Of a stretch of DNA of 64,000 nucleotides, positions 45,795 to 58,252 are shown piece by piece. Numbering within the stretch: the first letter of the stretch is position 1; the number at the start of each line of letters is the position of its first letter. The translations under genes and the position numbers were made by a program. Source of the DNA: Neopestalotiopsis rosae (Eukaryota > Ascomycota > Sordariomycetes > Amphisphaeriales > Sporocadaceae); assembly GCA_023078685.1 (NCBI GenBank), contig JALGAS010000001.1, positions 5,642,001 through 5,706,000 of the forward strand, in the 5' to 3' direction. The notes under the pieces are model-generated. The model searched no databases, had not been told where the DNA came from, and saw only the letters and a program-made list of their open reading frames with translations.

Positions 45795-46826
45795 ATGCCT
45801 CTGCCCACTCACTTCACCCTCAACACGGGCGCCAAGATCCCCGCTGTAGGATTCGGCACGTGGCAGGCGCCCAACCACGAGGTCATCGAGGCCGTCAAGA
45901 CGGCGCTCAAGACTGGCTACAGACACATTGACTGTGCCGCCATCTACCGCAACGAGGCCGCCGTGGGCGAGGGCATCAAGCAGAGCGGCGTGCCGCGGTC
46001 AGAAATCTTCATCACTGGCAAGGTGTGGAACACCAAGCACAAGCCCGAAGATGTCGAGGGTGCCCTGGACAAGACGCTGGCGGACCTTGGGACTGACTAT
46101 GTTGATTTGTTCTTGATGCACTGGCCATGGTGAGCTCCATCTAACCACACTTGACCTTTTGTACCAAGATGCTAACAATTATTCCGTAGCGCTTTCAAGC
46201 CTAGCGACAAGTGGTTCCCCATTGACAAGGACGGCGTCTTTGAGCTCGCAGACATTGATTACGTCGAGACCTACGCCGCCATGGAGAAGCTGCTGGCCAC
46301 GGGCAAGACCAAGGCCATTGGCGTGTGCAACTTCACCGTCAACAAGCTGCAGGACCTGCTGTCCAAGACCAAAGTCGTGCCCGCCGTGAACCAGATCGAG
46401 GCGCACCCGTACCTGCAGCAGCCCGCCCTGGTCGAGTTCTGCAAGTCCAAGAACATCCTCATCGAGGCCTACTCGCCGCTGGGCAACAACCAGACGGGCG
46501 AGCCCAAGGTGATTGACGACAGCAAGGTCAAGGACCTGAGCGCGTCCACCGGCCTCGACACGGCGCAGCTCGTGCTGTCGTGGGCCGTGCAGCGCGGCAC
46601 CGTGGCCCTCAGCAAGAGCGTCACGCCGAGCCGCATCGAGTCCAACCTCAAGGTGCAGGAGCTGTCGCCCGAGACTTATGCAGCCATTAACGCGCTCGAG
46701 AGGCACAAGCGCTTCAATGTCCAGGCGCGGTGGGGTTATGACATTTTCGAGGAGCTTGGCGACGAGGCCGTCAAGAGGATAGCCAAGGAGGCTGGTCCTG
46801 AAAACTTGCAAAAGTTCAATGTATAA
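45795..46826 (+). CDS. Aldo/keto reductase
   Basis: Exons 45795..46129 and 46190..46826 encode 323 residues. The catalytic tetrad is visible: Asp and Tyr in HIDCAAIYRNE, Lys in ITGKVWN and His in FLMHWP; the intron falls just after the last. Further family blocks are AVGFGTWQAP, AIGVCNFTVNKLQ, VPAVNQIEAHPYLQQ, and the NADPH-binding ALSKSVTPSRIESNL. It looks like the glycerol dehydrogenase/glyceraldehyde reductase group (GCY1/GLD-type) that reduces small aldehydes with NADPH. Its divergent pairing with an aldehyde-releasing megaenzyme suggests it reduces that product to an alcohol; this is inference. Confidence 0.92.
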
Positions 46827-47067
46827 AACAATGGTCATTTGAATATACTGGAACCAAAAACATAGATGCAATAAAATTGATAATAATAAACTTGGTCAAA
46901 TGGATATTCTTTATTTTACACGGAACCTGGTTGATTCCATACATGCGTAATCTGGTGCACTTGAGATTCGATAAAGTGGTTCTTGTGTGGATTATGTATT
47001 TAAATCTTCGCTATCATTAATCATGTTATTCTATTCCAGTCACACTCGTCAATAATTCCTCTCCGTG

Positions 47068-49539
47068 TCAAGTATGTGGGAGCACGCTTTGAATGGCCTG
47101 ATTTGATTGCCATATGAATGGAGCATCCTGATTGTCGGGAAAAGTCCCAAAAGCCTAAATGAAATATGATTAGCTTATGATATCGCTTCATTTTGCTCCC
47201 TTTCTTACCATTGAGTCCAGGTTCAGCCAATCTTCGCTCTGCCAGTCCTGAATAGACCAGTTCACGCCATCGAGCGGTTGGCCAAAGTTGGTTTGTGGAC
47301 TGGACGACCTGTTGATTCCGAGACTGTATGAGCCATCTCCGCCATTAGGTCCAGTCATTTGTGTAGATCCGGGGAAAGCGGGGTGCGGTGAGGTGATTCT
47401 GGCCAGGTCTCGACGAGTTTGTGTGTTTCCGGCCTGATCATCACTGGTTAAGCCACTTCGCGTCACCTCTTTTCGCAGCTTATCCAGGATCAGTGCGTAT
47501 CTCCTACTGGGTGAGTTGGAAGCAGTGGCTTGGGCCAGGTGTCTCTGACAGCGGTCTGCCAGCTCCATGAGTTCGGCGCGGTCTATGCTGTTGTCGGGAA
47601 AGAGATCAAGGTGGCCTTTGCGGGACTGGATTTCCCAAGCATAGACAATAGCGAGGGCGCAAAAGGTGACATAGTGAGTCCACCAGAAGGCGTGAAAGAT
47701 TGTGCCACCCTCCGCGACCATTTCATCAACGGTTTCCAGTACAGTATTGGCTGCAATAATGGCTTCGCGAATTTGTGTTTCGCTTCCCGTGCTCATGCGG
47801 CCCAGCAGGAACAGACGATTGACATGCATGATGGCATGTGAATACGCAATTTTGAGGGTCGTCGCTTGCCGCCGAAATCTGGGTATCAAGCTTGAAGGGG
47901 AGATGGAGCCGAGATGGGGTGGCAGAGACGCTTTCCACTGTCGCAGCTCTTGACTTAGGCGGTTGGCCGCAGCGATGCGATCCTGTCGGGGTATTTGTTT
48001 TATGGAATAGACAGTTTTTGCAGCTTCGCTCAGGATTGATGCTATTTTGGAATGGAATATGAGTGCATCCGTGGCACAGTCTTTTCTGCCGCGCTTGTAT
48101 CCGTCCTTGACACCGCTCGGGGTCATGTCCTCGTCATTGATACTATCTGGCATCTCTTGGTCTATCTCATCATCGTTATAATGTCTCGGTCGGCCGAATA
48201 TGACGCCGAGGTATTTGTCGAGGATATAAGCCGTCCAAAAGGTTCTTCTCCGACATTGAACAACAATGTAGTTCTCGGCCGACGCATCGAGGCGCCTCTT
48301 TCCTGATTTCCGGTGGAGGCCGAGGGCAGATATGAGCTGAATGGCTGTTCCAAAAGTGTACCAGGCCTGATTCATGCGGGACGTTGTGAGCAGATAGATC
48401 ACTTGTACGACGCGTGCCTGCGCTGACTCGAGAGTTGGTCGGGCAGTTTCGTGTTGTATCAAGAAACTAGCAGTCGAAAACAAGCTGTCGATGCGAGACA
48501 TCGAAGCTGCCTCATCTTCTTGAAAACGACCGGTCGCTTTTTCTTCATGAGCAGTGGCAATGGCCAGAATAGTGAGAAGGATTGCGGCCTTGGCACGACC
48601 AAGACCTTGGTGTAACTGTAGCCCCTCTGTTCTGTTATTCAGCATCACCTGCAGCCATTTCTCGACTGTCGGAAGGTGAAGAAAGCGGTACGTGGCGATG
48701 CATACATCGAAATAGAGATAAACCAGCTCTAAGGCCCGCTTCATAGTCGGCAGTTCGACATCGCCCGGACTGATGACGCCAATTGGCTTGTCGCCCACAG
48801 TCAATGTTGGACTCTCCTCATTCTCAGCTTCGCCCGCAAAGTCGGGCAGTGGCCGACTGACTTGGTGAGTATTACTCTGAGATAGTCTTCGAAAGGCCCG
48901 ATGCACAAACGCGAGCCCAGATGTGGTATCAAATAATTGGCCCTGAATCTCTGCCACTTCGAGCTCGGGGGAGGCTCTAGAGGGCGCGGCCGTGTTGTGC
49001 TCGCTCAATGGAGCCGCCGGCCCATCGCCCACGTTCATAGAAGTCTCCATTGTGCGAGGTGACACTGCAGCCTCAACTCTGGCATTGCCATCAGTGTCGA
49101 TCACTATGCTGCTGCAATCTGGGGAACATTCTTGGCGTCGCGTGGGAGTGGACTCGCAGTTCTCGGCGCCCAGACTGCTGCGTGGAAACGTCGACTGCAC
49201 CGGAGTTACCAGCTGCCCTCGACGATACTCTGCATGATAGTGGCAGTCTCTCGGGCGGCCGCGCTTGGTGCAGCTGTCACAAGGTATCGTACCCGAGCAC
49301 CTCGACTTGCGCCGCTTGCACGTATCGCAGGCACGAGTCACCTTGACTCCCTTACGCCTCTTTCGGACGGCTCCCACCAGACCGGAGAAGGGGCGTTTTC
49401 CATGACCATTTCCATGACCATTTCCATGACCGAGGTCGCCTCGCGCCTCCTGCCGGGTTGTTCCTACATCACTCGGACTGCTTCCGACTCCTTCTCCGGA
49501 ATCATCAAGACCGGCTGGTCCTGACGTAGCACTCTCCAT
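47068..49539 (-). CDS. Zn2Cys6 transcription factor
   Basis: I place exons at 49539..47209 and 47154..47068 (805 residues). Without splicing the frame ends at 47188 in SMVRKGAK, which reads like an intron start (ATG|GTAAGA). The spliced form ends AFGTFPDNQDAPFIWQSN, a common tail in this family, and the paralogue at 32-35 kb has an intron at the same place. The zinc cluster is ACDTCKRRKSRCSGTIPCDSCTKRG near residue 70, followed by a linker and a middle homology region (YFDVCIATYRFLHLPTVEKW, FWTAYILDKYLGVIFGRPR). Just before the cluster is a GHGN repeat encoded by 12-bp units. It sits inside the 41-58 kb block and may be its pathway regulator. Confidence 0.85.
49397..49432. repeat. 12-bp minisatellite inside the Zn2Cys6 gene
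   Basis: Three in-frame copies of a CCATGACCATTT-type unit encode GHGNGHGNGHGK just upstream of the zinc cluster. Copy number could vary between strains without shifting the frame. Confidence 0.7.
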
Positions 49540-50302
49540 CTGAACGATCCAAGTTCACGGGCCATCTGAACAAAGTCATTGACTCGTTGGGGGTTGGGTG
49601 GGCATAGGAGATGGTGGAAACGTTTCTGATTCGCAGACACTTGTGGTAATATTGTCCACCGGGATCCTGATTGGGTCTGACAGCCGAGTTGAACCGGTCT
49701 GGCTTGTCTGGGATTTCCGCGATCATTCATTCACCCTGGGACCTGGGATGCTATTCAGACGCAAACGCACCCAGCTTTGGTCAGGAACCTGTCAGATCTT
49801 TATCCGACGACGAATGGGTTGACCTGCGGGGAAGCGGAGCCCGCGAAAGAGAACCGGGGCTGAATGCGGAGAGAGTCAGATCTAACCCAGCTCGGCAGGG
49901 TGCGCGCGAGCTATCTCCTATCCAGACTGCGGCATGGCGCCAGATAAGATGACCATCCCGAACACGGCCAATCACGACGAAATCCGACAAGAACTAAGAC
50001 ACCACACCAACCGTTGAAGTCGAGTCGTATGAGGTCTTGGTTTTCGCGGGGCCCCGCAAACTTCACTCTCTTGGCCCATGTGTTCAAGGAGACCGAGAAC
50101 CATACCGCTGGAGCCGCCAAGCACCAACGGTCAAACCATGTCCATGAGTCGAGAGAAATGTATAATATAATGAGGGATTGCCACGGGGCTGTCACATTGA
50201 GATCTTCAAGGACCAAGATATGCTCTAGGCCACACTTCACAATATCATATCTTTATTGAAACGAAGTCCATTTCTCTGCTTCTATCACAGCCGTGTCTTT
50301 GT
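49540..50302. promoter_or_regulatory. Divergent promoter of the regulator and the MFS transporter
   Basis: 763 bp between outward-facing genes. No independent gene is supported; short frames on both strands lack similarity. Confidence 0.4.
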
Positions 50303-52033
50303 ATGCCCATTGAAGAAATACAACAGCCGACCTTTGCAGTCATGGCGGAAGACAAGCCCGAAATCGTCATGATTGGCGACAGAGACGAGGACAGCCGCAG
50401 TGACGCGGACAAGTCCTCAGGCGTTCGAACCATTGACAACATTAGAGTCGTTGGTTTAACGTCGGAGGATGCATCCTTTTACGAGAATTTTGGCGTCAAG
50501 GAACGAAAGACACTGGTTCGTAAGGTAGGTCATTTTGAGCACATCCATCTCACTCTCAGTCTTTCACAGTCCTAACTCACTATTTCTTTCCAGGTCGATG
50601 TCCGACTCGTGCCCATGCTATCCGTCTTATACCTGATTTCTCAACTCGACCGAGCCAACATTGGTAACGCAAAGATTGAGGGCATGGACAAGGATCTCAA
50701 GCTGACGGGTTTACAATACAATATTGCCCTGTCACTGTTCTTCATCCCCTATATCCTCTTTGAGATTCCTAGCAACATTTTGCTCAAGAAGTTCAAGAGG
50801 CCTTCGGTTTATCTCGGAACTCTGGTTACTTCGTGGGGCATCATCATGATGTGCCACGGCTTTGTCAAGAACTTTGCCGGACTAATGGTCGTTCGCATGA
50901 TACTGGGTATACTCGAGGCCGGCTTCTACCCCGGTGCCGTTTACCTTTGCACATTTTGGTATATGCCCAAAGAGTTGGCAACGCGCATCTCAGTCTTTTA
51001 TTGCTTCAGCGCGCTGTCGGGTGCCTTTTCCGGCCTCCTCGCTGCTGGTATCGCGGAAATGGACGGCGTTGCAGGCTACCGCGGATGGCAGTGGATCTTT
51101 ATCCTGGAAGGCATCTTGACCATTATCCTTGGCATTGCTTGCTTTGCACTTCTCATTGACTCACCCGCTCTGTCGGGTAGGTGGCTCAACCCTGAGCAGA
51201 TCCGCTACCTGGAACTGCAGCACTTTATCAAGCAAGGTGGCCAGTTCTCGGGAGAAAAGGAGGGAGGAAGTCACTGGCAGGACTTCAGAGCGGTCATCTC
51301 GAACCCTCGCATGTGGGGTCAGGCCTACATCCTTCTTTGCATCTCAGCTTGCTCCTATGGTAAGCAAATCCTCCCCCTTGGAGACATTTGGAAGGTCAGA
51401 CTAACACGTGGAATAGGCAACAAATTTACACTCCCGTCCATCACCAAGGCCATGGGATTCACAAACACCAATGCTCAATTGATGACTGTACCCCCATACA
51501 TTGCCGGAGCCATTTCTGCCATCTTCTTTGCCCGACTCTCCGACCACTTCTACTGGCGAATGCCATTCGTCGCCATCCCATTGGGAATGATTGCAGTGGG
51601 CTACAGTATCATCATCTCCTTCAAGGGAGACTTGCCCGGTCACGTCGGCGCCAGCATGTTCGCCGTCATCATCGCCTGCATGGGTATCTACCCCGTCCAG
51701 CCAGCATGTAGTTCGTGGGCAGCAAACAACTTGGCTCCTACATCCCGCCGAGCTATCGGTGTCGCCTTTGTCATCGCCACTGGTAACATTGGTGGCATCA
51801 TTGGATCGTACATGTTCTTTGACTCTGAGAGCCCCTCTTACTTTACCGGCTATGGGCTTGCCATTGCATTTGGTGTTACGGGAATGCTCGTGTCCTTTGT
51901 CCTTGAGGCCTCGTACATTTACTCCAACAAGAAGAGAGCCAAGCTGTCTGAGCTTGATATTCGCTCCAAGTACTCGGAGGACGAGCTTATCCGCATGGGA
52001 GACAGGTCACCGCTTTTCAGGTACACTACTTGA
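50303..52033 (+). CDS. MFS transporter, allantoate permease/Dal5-Tna1 (anion:cation symporter) type
   Basis: Exons 50303..50524, 50594..51359 and 51417..52033 encode 534 residues. About twelve membrane spans are visible. Family marks are LYLISQLDRANIGNAKIEGM in the first span, IPSNILLKKFKRPSVYLG, RMILGILEAGFYPGAVYLC, YRGWQWIFILEG, and the late WAANNLAPTSRRAIGVAF. Members take up carboxylates such as nicotinate, allantoate, pantothenate or ureidosuccinate, so an organic-acid substrate is plausible. An in-frame ATG at 50342 could be used instead of 50303; both precede the hydrophilic tail. It lies divergently from the regulator and could import or export the pathway compound. Confidence 0.9.
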
Positions 52034-52200
52034 TCTTGTAGACAAATACTCGGTATGCAGTGGTGGATGGTCGGTCATTTGTATATAGGATTCTATAATG
52101 ATATATGTGATACCTGATATTTCTCTCGCTCAAATGGGTCATGGTAGATTATCCCTGTGCTTTTCCAAATCGCGTGCCTAGCTATTTGTATGAACAAAGA

Positions 52201-53895
52201 CTACCCAAACGTCGGAGCAGTCTCGGGCAGTTTGAAACGTCTTCGGCCAGAAACGAACCAATCTGCCACGGCAGCCAACATGACCGCAAGAACAAGCGGG
52301 CCCGCATAGTTCATGTTTTCTGAGCTCACGGGAAGCACTGTAGGAAGCGCGGCAAAGCTCAGCACGTACAAAATGTACGCTACTGCCAAGGCATTGACAA
52401 GAGTCCCGAAAGACCCAAGGCTAAACGGACCGAGTTCCGGTACGCGATTCCGAAGTCTCAAGATAAGCAGAAATCCCACTGGGATGCCATAGGAGATGTA
52501 GAGCCCGATAAGTGGAAGTGAGATCATGGCGTTGAATGCAGTCGTGCTGGCAATGGAGATCATGCAAAGGATCACGCAGACGGATGTAAGAAGAAGGAGC
52601 GCCCGCAGTGGTTGTTTGAAACGATCGGATATCTAAGACTGGTTGTCAGCTGATTGTCCTCACGGCAGATGCATCATTCTTGGCAGCATGCAACTTACAT
52701 GAACAATGTATCCCGAAAATGGTAATCCTTTATTCTCCGCAAAGGCCCACGTGAGCCTCGCAACCGAAGCAAAAATGTTGGCGAGCGACACGTACAAGGT
52801 GAATGCATGACACATGACCAAGAAGGTAGTTGCCGGCTTGGAGTTTGTGGCATTCATGTACAAACCTACGAGAGCCACGCCCAGCGGTGCTTCCGCCAGC
52901 GCGTCGACATCGGCCAGGGCATACGCGGCCACGACGAGCCAAGCAAACATCATGAGGCAGTTGAGCACGACCGAGAGCATAATAGCGGCCGGCACATTGC
53001 GCTTGGCTTCCTTGACCTCCTTGCTCATATGAATGATGCCGTCAAAGCCCGTGGTCGGGAACGCGAGGGGGAGGATGCCAATGCCAAACGCAACGCCGGG
53101 CTGATCCCAGCCGCTGAGGCCCGTCGTCAGGTTGGCCCATACGGCGGCGTGGCTGCTCCGGTTCGCCCCGATACCACCGCGGCTCAGCACGACGATGCTT
53201 GCGACCCAAAAGGCGCCGTGGCCGAGGGCGCCGATCCACTCCATCCAGACGACGATGCGCCTGAACCACAGGTTGGCGACGAGGGGCGGGACGCAAAAGG
53301 CGGCCATGACCAGGGCGTTTTGCCAGGTGGAAACCTCGTAGTCGGGATACCACAGCACCACGACGCTCAGCAGGCTCTGCGCGAGGTAGGCCAGGCTGGC
53401 GGCCGTGCTCGTCATCCAGGCGAAGACCGTGATCCAGCCCTGGAACAGGCCCCAGAAGCGCGGCGAGAAGGGCGCGAATCGCGCAGACCACCGGTACTGT
53501 GCACCTACGGCCGGGTCGGCGGATGCCATTTCGGCGAGCGAGAGGGCAATGAATATGCACCCAAGACTGGTGAGTAGACCTCCATAGACTAGAGTGGCTG
53601 GTCCGCCGTTGAGGAGGTTGAGCTGCAGCGAGAGGCCGACGGCCTCCCAGCAAGCCTGAAGAGTCCATCCAAAGTAGACTGTGGGAAGGTAAGATATGTA
53701 GTTCTGAACATTGTTAGCGGACTCATGTTTTCATAATCAATACAGGTCTGTTGGAAGTCTTGATGACACACATACTTCGATGAGTCCTCCACCTGAATTA
53801 CTCTCCAGCTCGACATCATGAACGGAGGATTGCTTTTCGGATGTTTGCATTGAGGCTTCAATGCCTGAACGCTTCTCCTCGCTCACTGGCTGCAT
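52201..53895 (-). CDS. APC-family amino acid/GABA/choline-type permease
   Basis: Exons 53895..53776, 53703..52699 and 52632..52201 encode 518 residues. The cytosolic N-tail is followed by about twelve membrane segments. Typical motifs of the fungal GABA/choline permease branch are LPTVYFGWTLQACWEAVGLS, ALAEM with ADPAVGAQYRWSARFAP (the family's Glu-Met/Tyr-Trp region), GWITVFAWMTSTAAS, and FPTTGFDGIIHMSKEVKEAKRNVPAAI, the signature loop. Near the end are FAENKGLPFSGYIVHI and FNAMISLPLIGLYISYGIP. Predicted role: uptake of an amine or amino acid at the plasma membrane. It is convergent with the MFS gene and divergent from the P450. Confidence 0.9.
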
Positions 53896-54595
53896 GATGT
53901 TTGAAACAGAATGATGCTATGTCATGTACTGTGCCTTCTTTGGACAACACTCAGTATCTAAACAGCTGTAGTGTATGACTGGGTGCAGGCACATGGCAGA
54001 CACAAATTATTAGGCGACTGTTGGACCGAACAGTTTATCTTAAATGCGCCTCAAGTCCATCACATTGCATGAGCTGATCTCGCCATCACTGGCTGAAGAT
54101 AGCACTAGACGTGAAGCTATGCGAACGGTACAGACGATGAGGTCGTACTGCATATGCAGTGCAAGCGCTCATCCAAATGTCGCGGCATCATGGAATAACA
54201 GTGCCATCCATTCAAAGAAAAGATTGACCAGCTTGGCATGTTTGACGCCACGAAGTTATGGGAAATTTTCACATACTATGCGCTTGTTGATAGCCGGGCG
54301 CGCAGGTTAAACGAAGGGTGCAGAATTTCTGTAGCAAAATACGCTCTCTATGCGTAGCACTGCAGAAAAGCTGCATATTTTACGCTTTGTATTGCCTCTC
54401 GGCAGATGCCGTGGGGGTGATTATGGTGATATTTTAGGGTATAGCTTGGGCCCAACTTAGATGTGCTCTCCTCCCCGCACTCGCTGACATGGATCTGAGT
54501 ATAAGCTGTCAAAGCTGTTTGGGTAGTTCGATTGTTCAAGAATCTCAACTTTCTTCATATAATCTCAAAAATTGGTAATAAACCATTCAAGTCCC
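53896..54595. promoter_or_regulatory. Divergent promoter of the permease and the P450
   Basis: 700 bp without a supported gene, with both promoters expected here. Short frames at 54044 and 54348 have no resemblance to known proteins. Confidence 0.4.
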
Positions 54596-56354
54596 ATGGA
54601 GAATAACTGGAATCAAATTGGGGCACCTTTGAGCCCAAAGCTCCTGTACGGGAGCGTCTTGGCCATCGGAGCTGCGGTATGTTTGATCATACACGAGCTA
54701 TAAGACCTGGCCGCTAACAGCTCAGTTATTGGGCGTCGTCGTCTATCGTCTGTGGTTTCACCCACTCGCTGGGGTGCCTGGACCATTTCTTCAACGAATT
54801 TCGGGACTGCCGAGAATCTGGCAATGCCGTCGCGGCAATCGACACATTTGTGAGATTGAAGCACATAGAAAATATGGTACGTGATCATGAGAAATGGAAT
54901 GCTCTGGTATCCTGTCTTGAAGGTGCTAACTCCACATTCCAGGGAGCGTCGTCCGTCTTGGTCCTGACTCTGTAAGTAGAATTGCGCCAGCCGTGACGAT
55001 ATTGGTCAAAGAGAATGGGAGGATAACACTAACACTCAACTTGTAGTTATCCTTTGATACACTTTCGGCTCTTCAGACTATTCATACTAAATCCGCCAAC
55101 TTGTTCAAGGGCGATGAGTTCTACGGTCTCCTAGACGGCGGGCCAGAGGGAGGCAAGAGTCTTCAAATGACCCAAGACAATGAAGAACATGCTGCTCGTC
55201 GCAAGATCCTAGATCGAATGATGCCGTCTCGCGAGCGAGTCTTTCTCATCATCAATAATTTAGCAAAGCAATTTGCCTCTACTGCGTGGGATGAAGCCAC
55301 CGAGAATGCTGGTCTCCTGGACATCAACAAGGTGGGTTCTTGGTATGGGTTTGACGTGATAAGCACCATCGCCTTTGGCAAGCCCATGGACATGCTTCAC
55401 TCGCCCGAGTATCGCTGGCTACCCAAAGGCCTACAATATGCCAGCACATTCTTGTACTGGGCAGGCTTTGCGCGGCACTTGCGGCTGATGCAATGGTTCA
55501 TGGGCAGCAAATGGCCGTCGCGGCTGGGCATGGTGGATGCGATCAATGCACAGAGATATCAAGACCTTGCCGAGAGCCAGGTCAATAAGAGAGTCGAACG
55601 GATGGCCGACGAAAAGGGTGAGGGAAACAACGGACCAGACGATTTATTCGGACGTCTGATCCAGGCAAACCTCTACAGCGATATTGACCTGCGCGCCGAC
55701 AGCTCTCTGCTCATTGCGGCGGGGAGCGATGCTCTGAGGCTCACCATCGGCGCTACTCTCTTCTATTGGGGCCGACACCCAGAAGCCTTTGCAAAAGCAA
55801 AACACGAGGTTCGCAGCTGTGTCGACGATCCGGACCGCATCACAGACGCGACGCTGAGTTCGCTCAGATACCTCCGCGCGTGCCTCGACGAGACGATGCG
55901 GCTCACTCCACCGTTGGCGGGCAGCGTGCCCAGAGAGGTCGACCAAGGAGGCATCGTCGTTGATGGAAAACCCGTGCCGGCGGGCATGTCGGTGGGAACT
56001 TCGAGCTATGCGATGCACCGCAGTCCCGCCATCTTCCCGCGCCCTGATGAATTTGTTCCTGAGCGATGGCTGGAGAGACCGATTGACCCCAAGACGATAG
56101 CCGCGTTCAATCCATTCCTCAAGGGGCCGAGGGCCTGCCCCGGGAAGATGATTGCCTACCTGGCAATGCACGCAGCGTTGTTTCATCTCATTCACAGGTA
56201 TGATGTCGTTGTAAATGACGATAGTGTTGAGCACAAGAGAACGATGGCGAAGCTGGGCTACATTGGAACGCGAGGAGACGAATATGCTGTACATGACTGC
56301 ATTCTTGGCTATGCAGAGGGGCCGATGATCGAACTTCGTCCGAGGATCCTGTAA
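54596..56354 (+). CDS. Cytochrome P450 monooxygenase
   Basis: Exons 54596..54676, 54726..54876, 54943..54971 and 55047..56354 encode 522 residues; exon 3 has 29 nt. An N-terminal membrane anchor (LYGSVLAIGAALLGVVVYRLWF) precedes the hinge HPLAGVPGPF. The K-helix ExxR is ETMR, the PERF-like region is FVPERWL, and the heme loop is FLKGPRACPGK with its cysteine ligand. The I-helix reads LIAAGSDALRL: the usual Thr of AGxDT is Ala. Fungal P450s of this look often tailor secondary metabolites. Next to an SDR and inside the reductase/AKR/transporter block it is a likely oxidative tailoring enzyme; substrate unknown. Confidence 0.92.
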
Positions 56355-56525
56355 CGACATTTCTCGAGGTCAGTGTGATGGAACGACTGCTCGTACATGC
56401 TCGACTTTGTCCATATGTTTTGTTTTTGTACAAGTCTGCACAACATCCCGTAGAACATCATTTATCAAGTTTGTCGTATGCCAGTATTACTCATAATTAA
56501 TGAATCGAGGCTTGAATTACCTATT

Positions 56526-57710
56526 CTAGGAGCTGATATCTGCCTCCTTTTCAATGTCTTCTTTAGATGGACACCACTTGTCCTGAAGGGCTTCATCCAG
56601 AGATGGCGTGTACACTGATGTAGGCCACCACTCACCCCAACTGGTCAGAAAGATTTGATTCGGGTCTGATGGCAGGTCGTCCCTGTCGAACGCATTCAGA
56701 AGACTTTGTGCACCTGTAGGGGGGCGTAAGCAAATATTATTTCGATCATCGAGGCAACGATCAACAAATTTTTGTGTGGCTTGAACTCACCTTCTTGGAC
56801 AGATTTTGCATCAGGCACGTTGGAAGGAATTTTCACGTCAGAGTTGCGGCCAATGCCAGTCCCGGGAATGAGGCCAGGAGACACGGCAACAACAGTAGCC
56901 GAGCTGCCCAGTTGCCGGCGCCAGTAGTGCGCACTCAAGAGCTGAACGAACTTTGATGCCGCATATGTCACTGGTGCTGCCGCGCCCGACTTGGCGACAA
57001 GATCAACATCGAGAGTTTCTGTGTCGAAAATTCACGTTAGACAATACAAATATCAAACAGTTTGAGGATGATTCAAGGCTTACTGGGGTCATTGTCTCGC
57101 AGGTTGCGAATGGCTCCAGACGATACGACAACCACACGGGATTGCGAAGTCGTCAGCTTCTCTCGCAAAAGATGGACGAGGTAATGCTGAGCTATAGACG
57201 CAACACGCATGATCAGCCAAGATTTTTATCGCAAGGGCGAGATTCCTAGACGAAACAGCGGGACATGGCCGGACTTACATAAGTGATTGACCACGAGAGC
57301 ATCACACCATTTTGACCCGTGCGGTCCAGGCCCGTCGGCAGCCTTGATCATGCCGGCATTGAGGAACAAAAAGTCCAGTTTATCCTGACCCAGCTGCTCG
57401 AGCGTTTGCTGTGCGAATGACTTGACATTGTGCAGGTCCGAGAGGTCCAATGGCAGGAGCGAAATGCTGTGCTTCTCTCGGTCGATTTTTAATGCGTCAA
57501 ATGCAGCCTGGGTCCCCTTGACATCGCGGGCGCCGAGAATAAACCTGTGCGGCTGAGACTGCGATAGGAGCAGCTTGATGGCTTCAAAGCCCTGCATTGT
57601 CATTAGCACCGAGCTAGGTATACTGGTCTCTCATGACCAGAGAGGACATGGGAGCCTACGAGACCGGACGACGCGCCTGTCGCAACAATTGTTTTGGCAA
57701 TGGTTGACAT
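56526..57710 (-). CDS. Short-chain dehydrogenase/reductase
   Basis: Five exons, 57710..57660, 57591..57279, 57191..57084, 57018..56791 and 56713..56526, give 295 residues with all phases consistent. The cofactor loop TGASSGLG is made by splicing after codon 17. FLFLNAGM is the NAG region, VVVVSSGAI holds the catalytic Ser, and TYAASKFVQ the Tyr-x-x-x-Lys pair; SPGLIPGTG follows. The fold is a classical NAD(P)(H) SDR closest to the light-dependent protochlorophyllide reductase/retinol dehydrogenase-like group (WW-domain-oxidoreductase type) common in fungal clusters. Tail-to-tail with the P450, it may oxidise or reduce the same product. Confidence 0.9.
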
Positions 57711-58252
57711 TGTAGTGAATCTTTTTGTGAAGTTTTAGAAATCTTTTTGTGAAGTTTTAGTCTCAATGCTGACGGTGAAGGAAGTGTAAGAGAAAAGGTG
57801 TTGATTCGCTGTCATTTATGGTGATGTCAGTAGCTGTGCGAAGTGTCTCACGTTATATACTGCGTGCTCCTAAAGTATCACAGGTGTTGAAAGGCTAGGG
57901 GAAACTCCGCTAAGTCCGCTAGCTACATCACTAATCCTGTAAGCGGCTGAGACTTTGGACTCTATTTGTAAGCGATGCTGGCACAACTGAGATGGTGATA
58001 GGAAACAAGGAGTGCAATTTTAGAAATGAAAGATGTTCAAAAATATTAGAGCAGCTGCTAGAGGAATATGCAGGTGGCAGCTCAGCTTGGGGTGACAACT
58101 ACCGTCCGCCCGAGACACTGCCCACCATTCAAAGATCGACTTAATCTGTTAGTGAACAATCAAGCTTCATTTGCTGATCAAGATGTCGAACATCGTAATC
58201 ACCCGCCCATAGGAAGAAACCACAATGCCCTACGGCACGAGACAAGAATTCT
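57711..58252. other. Intergenic, no gene seen
   Basis: About 540 bp with the SDR promoter. A 23-nt motif (AATCTTTTTGTGAAGTTTTAG) is repeated head to tail at about 57718-57762 in the leader. Short frames from 58068 to 58268 have no support. Confidence 0.4.

Noticed and set aside
46179..46871. 230-codon minus-strand frame opposite the aldo/keto reductase
   Set aside because: Shadow of a gene with complete catalytic tetrad on the plus strand.
52807..53577. 256-codon plus-strand frame opposite the permease
   Set aside because: Charged low-complexity shadow of a GC-rich membrane-protein gene whose motifs are certain on the minus strand.
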